Shown here: positions 8,099 to 17,327 of the stretch, in pieces
Layout of the letters: every line of letters starts with the position of its first letter
How positions within the stretch are numbered: the stretch's first letter is position 1
Assembly: GCF_001613405.1 (NCBI RefSeq)
Contig: NZ_BDCH01000011.1
Span: forward strand, 124,001-188,000
From: Nocardia crassostreae
GTDB taxonomy: Bacteria > Actinomycetota > Actinomycetes > Mycobacteriales > Mycobacteriaceae
DNA: 64,000 nucleotides
Direction: 5' to 3'
The notes under the pieces: model-generated
What the model saw: the letters and a program-made list of their open reading frames with translations, nothing else
What the model was told of the DNA's origin: nothing
Databases searched by the model: none
Translations under genes and position numbers: made by a program

Positions 8099-8684
8099 CC
8101 AAGAGGATCGCTCGCGCACCACCCGGGCCGCGCTCGAGGCAGCCGGACGGCGGCTGTTCACCGAGCGCGGCTTCGCGAGCACCTCGGCACAGGACCTGGT
8201 GGCCGCGGCCGGGGTCACCCGCGGCGCGCTGCACCACCACTACGGCGACAAGCGCGGCCTGTTCCTGGCGGTCCTGGAGGAGATCGAACTCGAATCCACC
8301 GCCGAGATCGACAAGGCCATCGCCGCGGTCGATCCCGACGACGTACTCGGCGGCATGGCCGCCGGTATCGCCCTCTTCATGGAGATCTGCACCCGCCCCG
8401 ACATGCTGCGCATCGTCCTGGCCGACGCCGTCTCCGTGCTGGGCTGGGAAGCCTGGCGCGAATTCGAACTCCGCCACGGCTTGGGCCTCATCACCGCCCA
8501 ACTTGAGCGTGCCCGCGATGCTGGTCTCATCAACGAGGCCCCCATCCCCATGCTGGCCCAACTCCTGCTCAGCGCGATCAGCGAAGCCGCCCTGATCGTC
8601 GCCCACGCCGCGGACCCCGCCGCCGCCAAGGACCAAGCCCAGCGATCCCTGCTGCTCCTCCTCGCGGGCATCGTGCGCGCCTGA
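8085..8684 (+). CDS. TetR family regulator, likely autorepressor of the hydrolase operon
   Basis: A 199-residue TetR protein. The HTH spans about residues 10-55 (RTTRAALEAAGRRLFTERGF, then GVTRGALHHHYGDKRGLF). The C-terminal helical domain includes LRIVLADAVSVLGWEAWREF. It overlaps the preceding hydrolase by 14 bases, so the two are translated together. The palindrome at 7173-7197 is the probable binding site (inference). Confidence 0.9.
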   Translation: MPRRSQEDRSRTTRAALEAAGRRLFTERGFASTSAQDLVAAAGVTRGALHHHYGDKRGLFLAVLEEIELESTAEIDKAIAAVDPDDVLGGMAAGIALFMEICTRPDMLRIVLADAVSVLGWEAWREFELRHGLGLITAQLERARDAGLINEAPIPMLAQLLLSAISEAALIVAHAADPAAAKDQAQRSLLLLLAGIVRA

Positions 8685-8806
8685 TCGGATTCCGATCTGC
8701 CACTGGCAATCGCGTCAGGGTGCTGTCAGCCCGCTGTCAGCGCTCCTCGGCACAGTGCGATCGACACCGGAATCCCCCGGGCCCGCAGAGAAAGCCTCGA
8801 ATTGCC

Positions 8807-9532
8807 ATGTCGCTCCGCGCATTCACCTCGTCCACCACCCTTGCCGCCGCCGTCCTCGCCACCGCCGTCGGCCTTGCGGCGGGCACCGCCCAGGCCGCCC
8901 AGGCCGCCGATCCCACCGCCCGGATCTCCTACGCTCCCACCGCCGACGCCAAGGCCACCACCATTACCGCCGACTCCGGCTCGCTCGCCGTCGAGGACGG
9001 TGTGCTCGAGGTCAAGGCGGCCGACGGCAGCGTGGTCGCCGGAACCGAATTGACCTTCCGCGTAGACGAATACGTCTTCCCGATCGCCGCGGAGATCTCG
9101 GGCACGTCGGCCACCCTCACCCCGCAGCTCGATCCGGCCAAGGCCGTGTACCAGCCCGTCGCACTGCCTTTCGAGAACGAGGCCGGGTGGCGGACGCCCT
9201 ACGAGCGTGAGCAGGCCGCCTGGTCGCGGATGGTCGGCACCATCGGGCTGGGCGTGAGTGTCGGCACCCTGGTCGGCGGAATCGGCGGGGCGGCCGTGGG
9301 ATGCGTGCTCGGCGGTATTGCCGGAGCGACCGTGGCCGCCGCGACCATTATGGGCATGTTCGGGCCGTTCCTCCCGGCCGCGGCCGTCGGATGCCTGGGC
9401 GGGATCGCCGCCATCGGCGCACTGGGCGCCGTGGCCGGGCAGGTGCTGGTGACCGCGCCGGTCGCGATTGCCGCGGCCGCACAGTACTTCACGACCATCA
9501 CTGCGCCGATGCCCGCCGCGCCCGCCAAGTAG
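8807..9532 (+). CDS. Secreted protein with glycine-zipper hydrophobic tail
   Basis: About 241 residues. A Sec signal peptide (MSLRAFTSSTTLAAAVLATA, cleavage after AQA) is followed by a roughly 110-residue beta-rich part. The C-terminal half is strongly hydrophobic and glycine-zipper-like (VGTLVGGIGGAAVGCVLGG, then AAVGCLGGIAAIGALGAVAG). Such tails occur in secreted or envelope-inserting proteins of mycolata. I do not recognise a named family. It converges with the GNAT gene at 9538 with no visible terminator. Confidence 0.7.
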   Translation: MSLRAFTSSTTLAAAVLATAVGLAAGTAQAAQAADPTARISYAPTADAKATTITADSGSLAVEDGVLEVKAADGSVVAGTELTFRVDEYVFPIAAEISGTSATLTPQLDPAKAVYQPVALPFENEAGWRTPYEREQAAWSRMVGTIGLGVSVGTLVGGIGGAAVGCVLGGIAGATVAAATIMGMFGPFLPAAAVGCLGGIAAIGALGAVAGQVLVTAPVAIAAAAQYFTTITAPMPAAPAK

Positions 9533-9537
9533 AGCGC

Positions 9538-10356
9538 TCAGGCGGTGAGTGGGAGCTCGTAGTTCTCGAAACGGCCCGCGAGGGTGAGGCCGCTGAGTTC
9601 CAGTGCGGTGCGGGCGGTTTCATCCTCGAACTCGATGACGGTCAGCAGTTCGACGTGGGGGGCCTGGCGGCGGAGTTCGACGACGAGGGCGCCGAACAGG
9701 GCGGCCAGGGTGGCCGGGTCCATATCGGCGGGGTGGGACAGGGATTCGCCGATATTGACGTAGGCGTCGGTGTCCATGATGGCGGCGCGGACACTGGCCG
9801 CGGCGGTGTCGACGGTCAGCTCCAGGGGCGTGTCCTCCGGCCCGTCACCGGTATCGGCCAGGGTGCTCACCGGTTCCAGGGGCGGAAGGCTCTGCGGGGC
9901 TTGCCAATCGGTGGGGGCGGCGGTCCAGGTGCGCGCGTACTCGGCGGTGGTCCGGGCGTCGAGCGCGATGGCGGCCCGCCCTTCGGGACCGGTGTTCTGG
10001 CCTTCCCAGCGCAGCACCGTATAGCCCTCGGAGCGGGCGTGATCGGCGCACTGCCGGATGAGCCCGCCGATGATGTCGGTCTCCTCGGCGGTGGCGGGCG
10101 CCATATCGTAGTAGCCCGCCACCATGGCGCGGATGATCCGCGGGGCGTACGCGGCCTGCACCCAGGCGGCCGTCGGGGAGCTGGCGTGGAGTTCGGCGAA
10201 GCCGAGCAGTTCGCCCGCGCGCCGCGCGCAGACCGCGCCCAGCATGTCCAGGTCCGGATCGTCGATGCCGTCGGCCGCCGTATGGCCGGGCATCAGCTCC
10301 TCGGCGTAGCAGTCCGCCGCGTCCGCACCGTACGTCCACTGGAATTCGATGGCCAC
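9538..10356 (-). CDS. GNAT-like N-acetyltransferase
   Basis: A 272-residue protein with two GNAT-like halves, as in MshD-type bidomain acetyltransferases. The first half has LGFAELHASSP and the second ends with VELLTVIEFEDETARTALELSGLTLAGRFENYEL, the typical GNAT C-terminal alpha/beta end. The acetyl-CoA loop (Q/R-x-x-G-x-G/A) is not clearly preserved, so activity is uncertain. It lies 68 bases downstream of the amine oxidase gene on the same strand. Confidence 0.6.
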   Translation of the reverse strand: MAIEFQWTYGADAADCYAEELMPGHTAADGIDDPDLDMLGAVCARRAGELLGFAELHASSPTAAWVQAAYAPRIIRAMVAGYYDMAPATAEETDIIGGLIRQCADHARSEGYTVLRWEGQNTGPEGRAAIALDARTTAEYARTWTAAPTDWQAPQSLPPLEPVSTLADTGDGPEDTPLELTVDTAAASVRAAIMDTDAYVNIGESLSHPADMDPATLAALFGALVVELRRQAPHVELLTVIEFEDETARTALELSGLTLAGRFENYELPLTA

Positions 10357-10424
10357 GCCTCGACTCTAGACAGCTGATCGCCGCAGGTAGCGGTTCCGTC
10401 GGCCGGGCGCGCCGCGCCGGACCG

Positions 10425-12050
10425 TCACTGTGCGCGCACCCCCAGATCACGGCAGGCGCGGGCGGCGCTCTCCAGCGCGCCTTCGATCCAGGCGCGGCCC
10501 CGGGTGGAGGTGCCGTCTCCGGCGAAGGCGAGGCGGCCGTCCATTTCGGTGGTCCGGGTATCGGGTCCGATCTCGACGGCCTGGCCGGGCATATAGACCG
10601 CGGCCTCGCCGTCGGCCCAGCGGTCCGAAGCCCAGGAGTGCGAGGCGAATCCGCCGGTCCAGGTCTCCCGGACCCGCGGGCCGTGCACCTCGCCGAGATG
10701 GTCGAGGCATTCGGCGGCGCGTTCGGCGGGGCTGAGCGCATCCCAGGCGCGGGCATCGTCGGCCCAGGTGTAGGAGGCGATGAGCACGCCGCCCTCCCCG
10801 TCGGGATGGGAGGGGTAGACGGTCAGCCGGGTCGGCGCGTCGGTGACATCGGTGCCGCCGTTGCCGGGCCACCAGCGCGCGCCGAATTCCAGGAAGGTCT
10901 TGGTCGCGGCGTCGTAGTGCAGTTCGGCGATGGCGCGCTGCTTGCCGTAGGGCAGTGCGGGTTCGAACGATACGTGCCGCAGCAGGGTGAACGGCGCGGT
11001 CACCAGCACCCGATCGGCCTCGACGGTGTCGTCCTGCGGTCCGTAGGTGACGCGCATCCGGTGGCCGCGGCCGTCGACGGCGGTCACCTCCGCGCCGGTG
11101 CTGATCTACGCGCCCGCCGACCGGGCCGCTTCCGCCAGCGCCATGGTCAAACCCTCGGTGCCGCCGACGATTTCGAGCAGTTCGGTATTCGGCGCGAGAT
11201 TGTGCGCGGTCATCAGGTTGTGCGTCATGCTCAGCCCCATGCGGGCGGTGAGCCCCTCGGTGGAGCCCACATAGTCGATGTGCGCCTCCGAATGTCCCTG
11301 TCCGAGCAGCCATTCCCGCAGCGACATCTCGTCGTGACGGGCCAGGTAATCCGCCCATTCGTCCACCCCGGCGCCGGGGCCGACACCGGCCTCGGTCAGC
11401 GCGTCGTCCAGAATGGCCCGCCCGCGCTGTGGCTCGATGCCGAACAGATCGGTAATGGGCTGGGGATCCTTCTCGTATTCGGATCGCGTCACCGACACGT
11501 GCCCGACGGTGATCCGCCGCTCCGGATTGGTCATGAGGAACGGCCGGGTGGCGACGCCCAGCTTGGTCAGCACGCCGGTCACCAGGGTGTGCGAGGCGGG
11601 AATGCGCATGGCCCCGGCCTCCCCGTGCCCGCCGGTGCGGCCGAAGGGTTCGCGCAGGGTGCGAATGCGCCCGCCCACCCGGTCCGAACCCTCCAGCACC
11701 CGCACCCGATGCCCGGCGCGCGCCATGATCCAGGCGGCGGCCAGTCCGGAGACGCCCGCGCCCACGATGACGACCTCGCCTGCGTTCGGCTGATGCCGCG
11801 GGCCCGGCCCGGTCAGCAGTTTCTGATACCGCGCCCGCAGATTGCGGCCGTCGTCGTCCACGCCGACGATGTCCTGGGCCACCAGTCGCGCGCGCTCCCG
11901 CTTGTAGACGGGCACCTCGGCCGCCGTCGTGCGCACCTCGTGCTGCCGATCGGTGACGAAGGCGCCGCCCGCCGCGCCCAGCGCCACACCCACCGTGCCG
12001 ATGGCGGCCATGCGCAGTATGTCCCGTCTGCTGCGGGTGTCATCGCCCAC
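10425..12050 (-). pseudogene. Tat-exported flavin monoamine oxidase, interrupted by an in-frame TAG
   Basis: One continuous frame encodes a FAD amine oxidase of about 541 codons. It has a twin-Arg signal (SRRDILRM plus a hydrophobic core), the FAD fold VIVGAGVSGLAAAW then GSDRVGGRIR, and the C-terminal FAD motif FAGDGTSTRGRAWIEGA. A TAG at 11106-11108 interrupts it. Read as Glu (GAG), the context A-E-I-S-T-G-A-E-V fits the family, so a single G-to-T change explains the break. The GTG at 12050 is preferred over the ATG at 12212 because GGAGG lies just upstream and the Tat signal then sits at the N-terminus. Confidence 0.85.
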
Positions 12051-12258
12051 GAAAGCAACTCCTCCGATGGCGCAGGTTGATTTGCTGTCAGTTTGCAGCA
12101 AATCGGGCGCGGAGTGGTTCATTGCGGGCCGGGGAGTCTGCCCGGGCCGGGTCGCAGGCATGTCCGCTGATGTCAATGCTCTGGCGAACCATGTCGCAAT
12201 CGGTTGCGGCACTCCGTCTTACGGTCGGGAGGTAGGTCTCTCCCGAGGAGGGTGTCTG

Positions 12259-14001
12259 GTGCCACGACCGCGCCGCATTGTCAGAATCCTGTCGACCACG
12301 GCCGCCGCCGTCCTGTTCGCGCTGGCGGGACCGGGGGCGACGCCCGCCTCGGCCGATCCGTATCCGGATCCGCAGCCGCCGGATCCCACCTATCCCTTCG
12401 CTCAGGTCCTGACCCTGCTGGAGGGCACAGTCCGGGACGCCACCGCGCCCGGCATGCTCGACTACTTCGTCAAGGCCGGGATCATGACCAGCGCGGGCCA
12501 GATCGCCCAGCCCTTCCTGGAGTTCACCAAGCCGGATATCTACGGGACCACCGAGGGCCAGACGCAGGCGCTCGTCGGTGCGCAGAGGATCTGGGACGCG
12601 CTGACCCACACGCCGCCGTTCAGTCTCGGCTTCCCGCCGCATCCGGACTATCTGCCGGACTGGAATCGCAATGGCAAGTTCGGCATCGAGGACACCGCCG
12701 GGCAGGTGCTCATCGCGGGCGATTCCGATGCCATGGTCGACGACAACTACAGCGATGCGGCCTTCCAGGATGCGAACTTCCGGTACCCGTGTCTCAACAG
12801 CGACGGCAGTGTCTTCTACGAGACCCTCGAAGGCGGTTGTGCGGCAGCCGATTCCGGTTCCGAGTTCAAACTCGGCACGGTCCGGAAATTCAAGGTCGTG
12901 AACTCGCGCGGCATCCCGCTGGCGGGCAAGGTGTGGATGCCCCATGGCGCCGAGGAATCCGATCAGCGGTATCCGGTGGCCATCGGCCTGCCCGGTGCGG
13001 CCGAATCCCAGACCGATATCGGCATGTACGCCCAGTCCGCGGCGCGCGCGGGCTATATGTCCTTCACCTTCTCCCAGGCCGGACAGCCCGGCAGCGAGGG
13101 CAATGCGCTGGACCTGGTGCTGCCGCTGCTCACCGTGGAGGACTGCTTCGCGCCCGGTTCCTGCCGCGATGCGCAGGACGTCACGCGGTGGGTCTTCGGC
13201 GAGGACATCACGCCGGTCGTCGATCTGGGCAATGAGCTCGGCAATCTGCTCACCGGACAGGTGCCGCGCCTGGTGCGCAGCAATCCCTATTACGAACCGG
13301 TCGGCCACAATACGCGCAATCCGTGGCTCGGCATGCTCGATCTCGAGCATGTGAACCTCTGGGGCCAGTCGGTCGGCTCGATCGGGGTCACCAACTACCT
13401 GAACTGGCAGGACAAGGGGCACGGCATCGACGGCCGACCGCTGCTGCGGGTTAGCTCGGTGGTCGGCATGTCCGGGTTCGCCGGTATCCGCCCGGCCTCC
13501 GCGCCGCTGCAGATGCAGACCGCCGATCTCGACATCCCAGTTCCCTCCGGCAATTTCACCAACTTCTATCAGCCCTTCTTCAATCCGACCGACGGCCCGT
13601 TTGGCACCAAGGACCGTTACGACAATCTGCTGCGCAGCGGGCGCAGCCAGCCGGTGCAGCTCATCGTCTACGAGGCGGGCAGCCACGGTGATTCGATCAA
13701 CTGGGTGGGCGTACCACGTAATCTGCGCTCGCCGAAGCTGTCGGTGCACTACTTCCTCAACTGGTTCGACTGCTACGGCAAGGGAACCGGTGATACCGAG
13801 GCGGCGTGCGGCGCACTACTGGAAGCGCAGCCGGGCTTGTCGCGCGCGGTCGCCACAGAGTACGCGCCGGATGGTTCGGCCGGTCCGAGCTACTGCTTGA
13901 CGATTCCGGATCGAGCCACCCTCGGGCAGATCATCCGGCCGGAGGTGTTCATCCAGAACCTCACCGGGCCGGGCAAATACGACTGCGTCCGGAAGAGCTG
14001 A
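12259..14001 (+). CDS. Large secreted alpha/beta hydrolase
   Basis: About 580 residues with a signal peptide (RRIVRILSTTAAAVLFALAG, cleavage near ASA-DPY). A long N-terminal region precedes a hydrolase domain with the nucleophile elbow WGQSVGSIG and a late catalytic-His candidate in EAGSHGDSINW. The GTG at 12259 is supported by GAGGAGGG 7 bases upstream; the frame is open further upstream but without a signal peptide. First of three closely spaced genes for secreted proteins (to 16094). The substrate is not evident. Confidence 0.75.
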   Translation: MPRPRRIVRILSTTAAAVLFALAGPGATPASADPYPDPQPPDPTYPFAQVLTLLEGTVRDATAPGMLDYFVKAGIMTSAGQIAQPFLEFTKPDIYGTTEGQTQALVGAQRIWDALTHTPPFSLGFPPHPDYLPDWNRNGKFGIEDTAGQVLIAGDSDAMVDDNYSDAAFQDANFRYPCLNSDGSVFYETLEGGCAAADSGSEFKLGTVRKFKVVNSRGIPLAGKVWMPHGAEESDQRYPVAIGLPGAAESQTDIGMYAQSAARAGYMSFTFSQAGQPGSEGNALDLVLPLLTVEDCFAPGSCRDAQDVTRWVFGEDITPVVDLGNELGNLLTGQVPRLVRSNPYYEPVGHNTRNPWLGMLDLEHVNLWGQSVGSIGVTNYLNWQDKGHGIDGRPLLRVSSVVGMSGFAGIRPASAPLQMQTADLDIPVPSGNFTNFYQPFFNPTDGPFGTKDRYDNLLRSGRSQPVQLIVYEAGSHGDSINWVGVPRNLRSPKLSVHYFLNWFDCYGKGTGDTEAACGALLEAQPGLSRAVATEYAPDGSAGPSYCLTIPDRATLGQIIRPEVFIQNLTGPGKYDCVRKS

Positions 14002-14006
14002 AAGCG

Positions 14007-15245
14007 ATGGGCATGCGACTTCTCACGACCGTGCGCCGGGTACGGCTGCTGTGCGCGACCGGCTCGGCGGCGGTGCTGATCCTGGGTGGATCGGCGGGCA
14101 CACTGGCGGATCCGGGCGAATCCATTGCCGCCGAGGAGGTTTCCGGATCCTCGGCGCCGAATCCCCTCTTCCGGGAATCGGTGCAGTACAACGCGGGCGG
14201 TCTCGGCCCGGCCGTCGGCTCGCAGACCATGGCGACCGGTGACTTCGATAACGACGGGCACATGGATGTGGCCGCCACCGGCGTGATCGACGGCGTGGCC
14301 GTCATGTTCGGCGACGGAACCGGCGCCTTGCGGCGAAATCAGTTCGTGCACACCGAGGTCGGCGCGAATGCCGTCGCGGTGGCCGATCTGCGCGGCACCG
14401 GGAACCTCGACATCGTGGTGTCGAACTTCCTGAGCATCGCGGTGCTGTTCAATGACGGCAACGGCAATTTCACGGTGGACCGCACCTATTCGCGAGACTT
14501 CAATCCGCACACCACCTATCGCACCGGCGGCATTGTCTTCGGGGTCGCGCTCGCCGATTTCGATCATGACGGCGCGGTCGATCTGGCATTCAACAATCTG
14601 GTCCCGGTGCCCGGCGGGGCGGGCATCATGCGCAATGACGGTCGGGGCCATTTCGCCGCACCGCAGTGGTACGGGGTCGGGCTGGGCAAGGGCAGCGTGG
14701 TCTCCGCCGATGTCGACAACGACGGGTGGGCCGATCTGGCCTTCCACGATCTCGGCACCTCGGGGATATGGGTGATGGTGAACGACCGGCGCGGCGGATT
14801 CCTCGCGCCCCGGTGGAATTTCGCGGCCCTGCCCAGCGAGGACCTGAAACTGGCCGATGTGGACGGCGACGGCAACCAGGACCTGGTCACCGCGAATATC
14901 GGCGCGTTCAGCGCGAGCGTCCACTACGGCGACGGGCGCGGCAATTTCGGGCCGCCCAACCTGGTCGGCCCGGCCCTGGCGCCCTGCGCGGTGGCCATCG
15001 GCGATTTCGACGGTGACGGCAGCAACGATCTGGCCGCCATGCAGTACCTGCCGTCCACGGCGGTGATCTTCAAAGGTGACGGCCGCCGGGGCTTCGCCTA
15101 CGTCGAACAGCACACCATCGGGCTCGGGCCGCAGGCCGCCGCCACGGTGGACCTGAATGCCGACGGATATCCGGATCTGATCACCATGAGCAGCCTGTCC
15201 GAGGATGTCGCGGTACTGCTGAACCGGAGCGGGGAGCGGGGCTGA
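14007..15245 (+). CDS. Secreted FG-GAP/VCBS repeat protein
   Basis: About 412 residues with a signal peptide (RRVRLLCATGSAAVLILGGS). At least six FG-GAP/VCBS-type repeats follow, each with an Asp-rich calcium-binding loop: GDFDNDGHMD, ADFDHDGAVD, ADVDNDGWAD, ADVDGDGNQD, GDFDGDGSND and VDLNADGYPD. Such repeats form integrin-like propellers that bind ligands at the cell surface. It starts 5 bases after the hydrolase stop and ends 3 bases before the next gene, so it belongs to the same operon. Confidence 0.85.
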   Translation: MGMRLLTTVRRVRLLCATGSAAVLILGGSAGTLADPGESIAAEEVSGSSAPNPLFRESVQYNAGGLGPAVGSQTMATGDFDNDGHMDVAATGVIDGVAVMFGDGTGALRRNQFVHTEVGANAVAVADLRGTGNLDIVVSNFLSIAVLFNDGNGNFTVDRTYSRDFNPHTTYRTGGIVFGVALADFDHDGAVDLAFNNLVPVPGGAGIMRNDGRGHFAAPQWYGVGLGKGSVVSADVDNDGWADLAFHDLGTSGIWVMVNDRRGGFLAPRWNFAALPSEDLKLADVDGDGNQDLVTANIGAFSASVHYGDGRGNFGPPNLVGPALAPCAVAIGDFDGDGSNDLAAMQYLPSTAVIFKGDGRRGFAYVEQHTIGLGPQAAATVDLNADGYPDLITMSSLSEDVAVLLNRSGERG

Positions 15246-15248
15246 ATC

Positions 15249-16094
15249 ATGCGGAAATACTGTGCGGCAGCGCTGTTCGCCGCCGGAGCGCTCGCGCTCG
15301 CGATGGTGCGGAGCGCACCGGCCGATGCGGTTGAGCCGACGCTGTCCTGGGGCACGAGCGTGGGCGGCACCAGCCTCAACCATTTCACCACCGCACCCGA
15401 TGGCGCATTGTTCGACGGCGATGTGGTGACGCTGATTCCCGGGGTGCGACCGGCAATCCTCGGCGTGCTCGCGGATGCGAGGCCCTTCGACAACACCTGC
15501 GCGGTAGCGAATTTCGTATTCTATCCGAAATCGGGCGCGCCGGAGACCGTTCCGGTGGGGACATCGTGCGGTACCCCCATGACCTATCTGGTGACCGCCG
15601 CGAATCCCGCGGGGGAGTACGCGGAAATGTGTGGTGTCGTGACCGTCGCCGAGCAGCGCACCGAAACCTGCTTCCGCTTACCCAATGACACCGGTGACGC
15701 CACCGTGGCGAAGACCGATGCGCCGTCGCTGCTGCCGCCGTTCAACTTCACTGTCAATATCCTCGGTTTCGACTTCAAGCACACCAACCAATTCCCGGCC
15801 GGAGTCACCTTCGACGGCGCGGTGTGGTCGCTGCATCCGGAATGGCGGGTGCTGACCATCGGCTGGCTGGCGGATATGGCGCCGTTCATCGACGCCAACT
15901 GTGCCGAGGGCGCGCTGGTGTTCGAGACGAAAACCGGTGCGCAGGAGGTGCATCCGCTGGCCACACAGTGTTCGAATGGATACATCTTCGGTGTGCTGAC
16001 CGATTTGCCCGCCAAGGAGTACAGCCGTGTCTGCATGTCCTCGGCGACCGTGGGCGATCGCGGTCAGCGGGCCTGCTTCCGCTTCATCAATTGA
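15249..16094 (+). CDS. Secreted protein with internally duplicated Cys-containing domain
   Basis: A 281-residue protein with a signal peptide ending near ADAVE. The mature part contains two homologous halves of about 95 residues. Half one has FDGDVVTLIPG, LGVLADARPFDNTC, GTSCG, EYAEMCGV and TETCFRL. Half two has FDGAVWSLHPE, IGWLADMAPFIDANC, ATQCSNG, EYSRVCMS and RACFRF. The four Cys positions match between halves, suggesting two disulfides per domain. I do not recognise the domain. It is the last gene of the 12259-16094 group. Confidence 0.75.
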   Translation: MRKYCAAALFAAGALALAMVRSAPADAVEPTLSWGTSVGGTSLNHFTTAPDGALFDGDVVTLIPGVRPAILGVLADARPFDNTCAVANFVFYPKSGAPETVPVGTSCGTPMTYLVTAANPAGEYAEMCGVVTVAEQRTETCFRLPNDTGDATVAKTDAPSLLPPFNFTVNILGFDFKHTNQFPAGVTFDGAVWSLHPEWRVLTIGWLADMAPFIDANCAEGALVFETKTGAQEVHPLATQCSNGYIFGVLTDLPAKEYSRVCMSSATVGDRGQRACFRFIN

Positions 16095-16100
16095 TATGCG

Positions 16101-16130
16101 CCCGGTCGCCAGATCAGGACGGCGGCCGGG
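16101..16130. terminator. Bidirectional terminator with a stop codon in its loop
   Basis: CCCGGTCGCC at 16101-16110 pairs with GGCGGCCGGG at 16121-16130 (one G-T wobble). The stop codon of the minus-strand gene (16114-16116) lies in the loop. It can end both convergent transcripts. Confidence 0.65.
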
Positions 16131-16347
16131 CCGGTGTAATTCCGGGAAAACAGCGGTGCAGCCGCTCGACATATCGGCGCACCGCCGACAGTTCGGCATT
16201 GAGTGCGCGCCGCGCATCCACGGTGGGCGCCGTCTGCATTCGCCGCGTCAGCGTCGCAATGTGTCTTTCCAGCTCACCCAGAAAGATCCTGGCCTGCGCT
16301 AACTCCGGATCCTCCGGGTTGTCGTGCATATCGCCGAAGTATTCCAT
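16114..16347 (-). CDS. Small coiled-coil hypothetical protein
   Basis: About 77 residues, starting MEYFGDMHDNPEDPELAQ and mostly helical with heptad-like spacing (ARIFLGELERHIATLTRRMQ, RALNAELSAVRRYVERLHRC). The ATG at 16347 has AAGGCGGG upstream; an in-frame ATG at 16386 is an alternative. It lies directly downstream of the hydrolase gene at 16394 on the same strand and probably shares its transcript. No family recognised. Confidence 0.55.
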   Translation of the reverse strand: MEYFGDMHDNPEDPELAQARIFLGELERHIATLTRRMQTAPTVDARRALNAELSAVRRYVERLHRCFPGITPARPPS

Positions 16348-16393
16348 GCGCCCGCCTTTCGTGCCGTCCGAATGCATGCCGTCCATACGGAAT

Positions 16394-17269
16394 TCACGGG
16401 ACGTGTTGCCGCAGGAAGGCATGCGCCGCGGCGAATACCGACCGCGGCGCTTCGAGTTGCGGCCAGTGGCCGATATTGTCCAGGCTGACGATGTCCGGTT
16501 CGGGGACGAGTTCGCGGTAGCGCGCGGCCATATGCGCACCGGAATTGGGATCGACCGGGCCATTGATCAAACGCATGGGGACGGCCCCGCGGACCAGTGG
16601 TTCGACCCAGCGATCACGGAAGGCCTTGCGCTCCACATTGAATCGGCTCACCCGGTGATTGACGAATCGGCCGTTGCCGTGGAACAGCACCTCGAGCAGC
16701 GCGCCCATCTCGTCGCCGGTGGGTTTGGTGTCCGGGCCGAACATCTCCCGCACCGCGGCCGCCGCGACCGCGGGCGGCGTGAGCGGGCCCAGTACGTCAC
16801 CCAGCGGCGATTGCAGCAGTCGCTGCACCGGCCGCGGCCGGTAGACCTCGTAGAACAGACCGCCATTGAGGAATACGACCGCGTCGACGGCGGGCTTGCC
16901 CGCGGGCTCCGCGAGGCGGCGGGCCAGCATTTCCTGGGCCACGGTCAGGCCGAGGTCGTGGGCGAGCAGCAGGGTGCGGTCCACACCCAGTCGCCGGAGC
17001 AGGGCCTCGTGCATATCGGCGTGCTCGAACACGCTGTAGTCATGCCGGACGGGCTTGTCGGAGAAGCCCATTCCGAGCATGTCCGGGGCGATCACGTCGT
17101 AGTGCGCGGTGAGATCGTCCCAGATGCGATGCCAGTCATAGGAGTTGAACGGATAGCCGTGCACCAGCAGCAGGACCGGCCCGCTGCCCGCGCGGCGATA
17201 GAAGATGCAATGACCGCCGTGCTCGAAATGGTCGCCGTGCGCCAGCCAGTCCGCGAGTTCGGGTCTCAT
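16394..17269 (-). CDS. Alpha/beta hydrolase, epoxide hydrolase-like
   Basis: About 291 residues. The oxyanion segment is LLLVHGYPFNSYDWHRIW, the nucleophile elbow LLAHDLGLTVAQ has Asp as in epoxide hydrolases and dehalogenases, and the catalytic His is in NIGHWPQLEAP. GGAG upstream of the ATG at 17269 supports this start; the frame continues upstream but only as a shadow of the SDR gene. It lies 58 bases downstream of that SDR on the same strand. Confidence 0.85.
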   Translation of the reverse strand: MRPELADWLAHGDHFEHGGHCIFYRRAGSGPVLLLVHGYPFNSYDWHRIWDDLTAHYDVIAPDMLGMGFSDKPVRHDYSVFEHADMHEALLRRLGVDRTLLLAHDLGLTVAQEMLARRLAEPAGKPAVDAVVFLNGGLFYEVYRPRPVQRLLQSPLGDVLGPLTPPAVAAAAVREMFGPDTKPTGDEMGALLEVLFHGNGRFVNHRVSRFNVERKAFRDRWVEPLVRGAVPMRLINGPVDPNSGAHMAARYRELVPEPDIVSLDNIGHWPQLEAPRSVFAAAHAFLRQHVP

Positions 17270-17327
17270 CGTCGATCTCCCAACGCCGTGCCGCTGTCTC
17301 GATCCTGCCCCATGCGCGGCGCCGTTG

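Noticed and set aside
9301..10377. 358-codon plus-strand frame
   Set aside because: Antisense of the GNAT gene with no recognisable domain.
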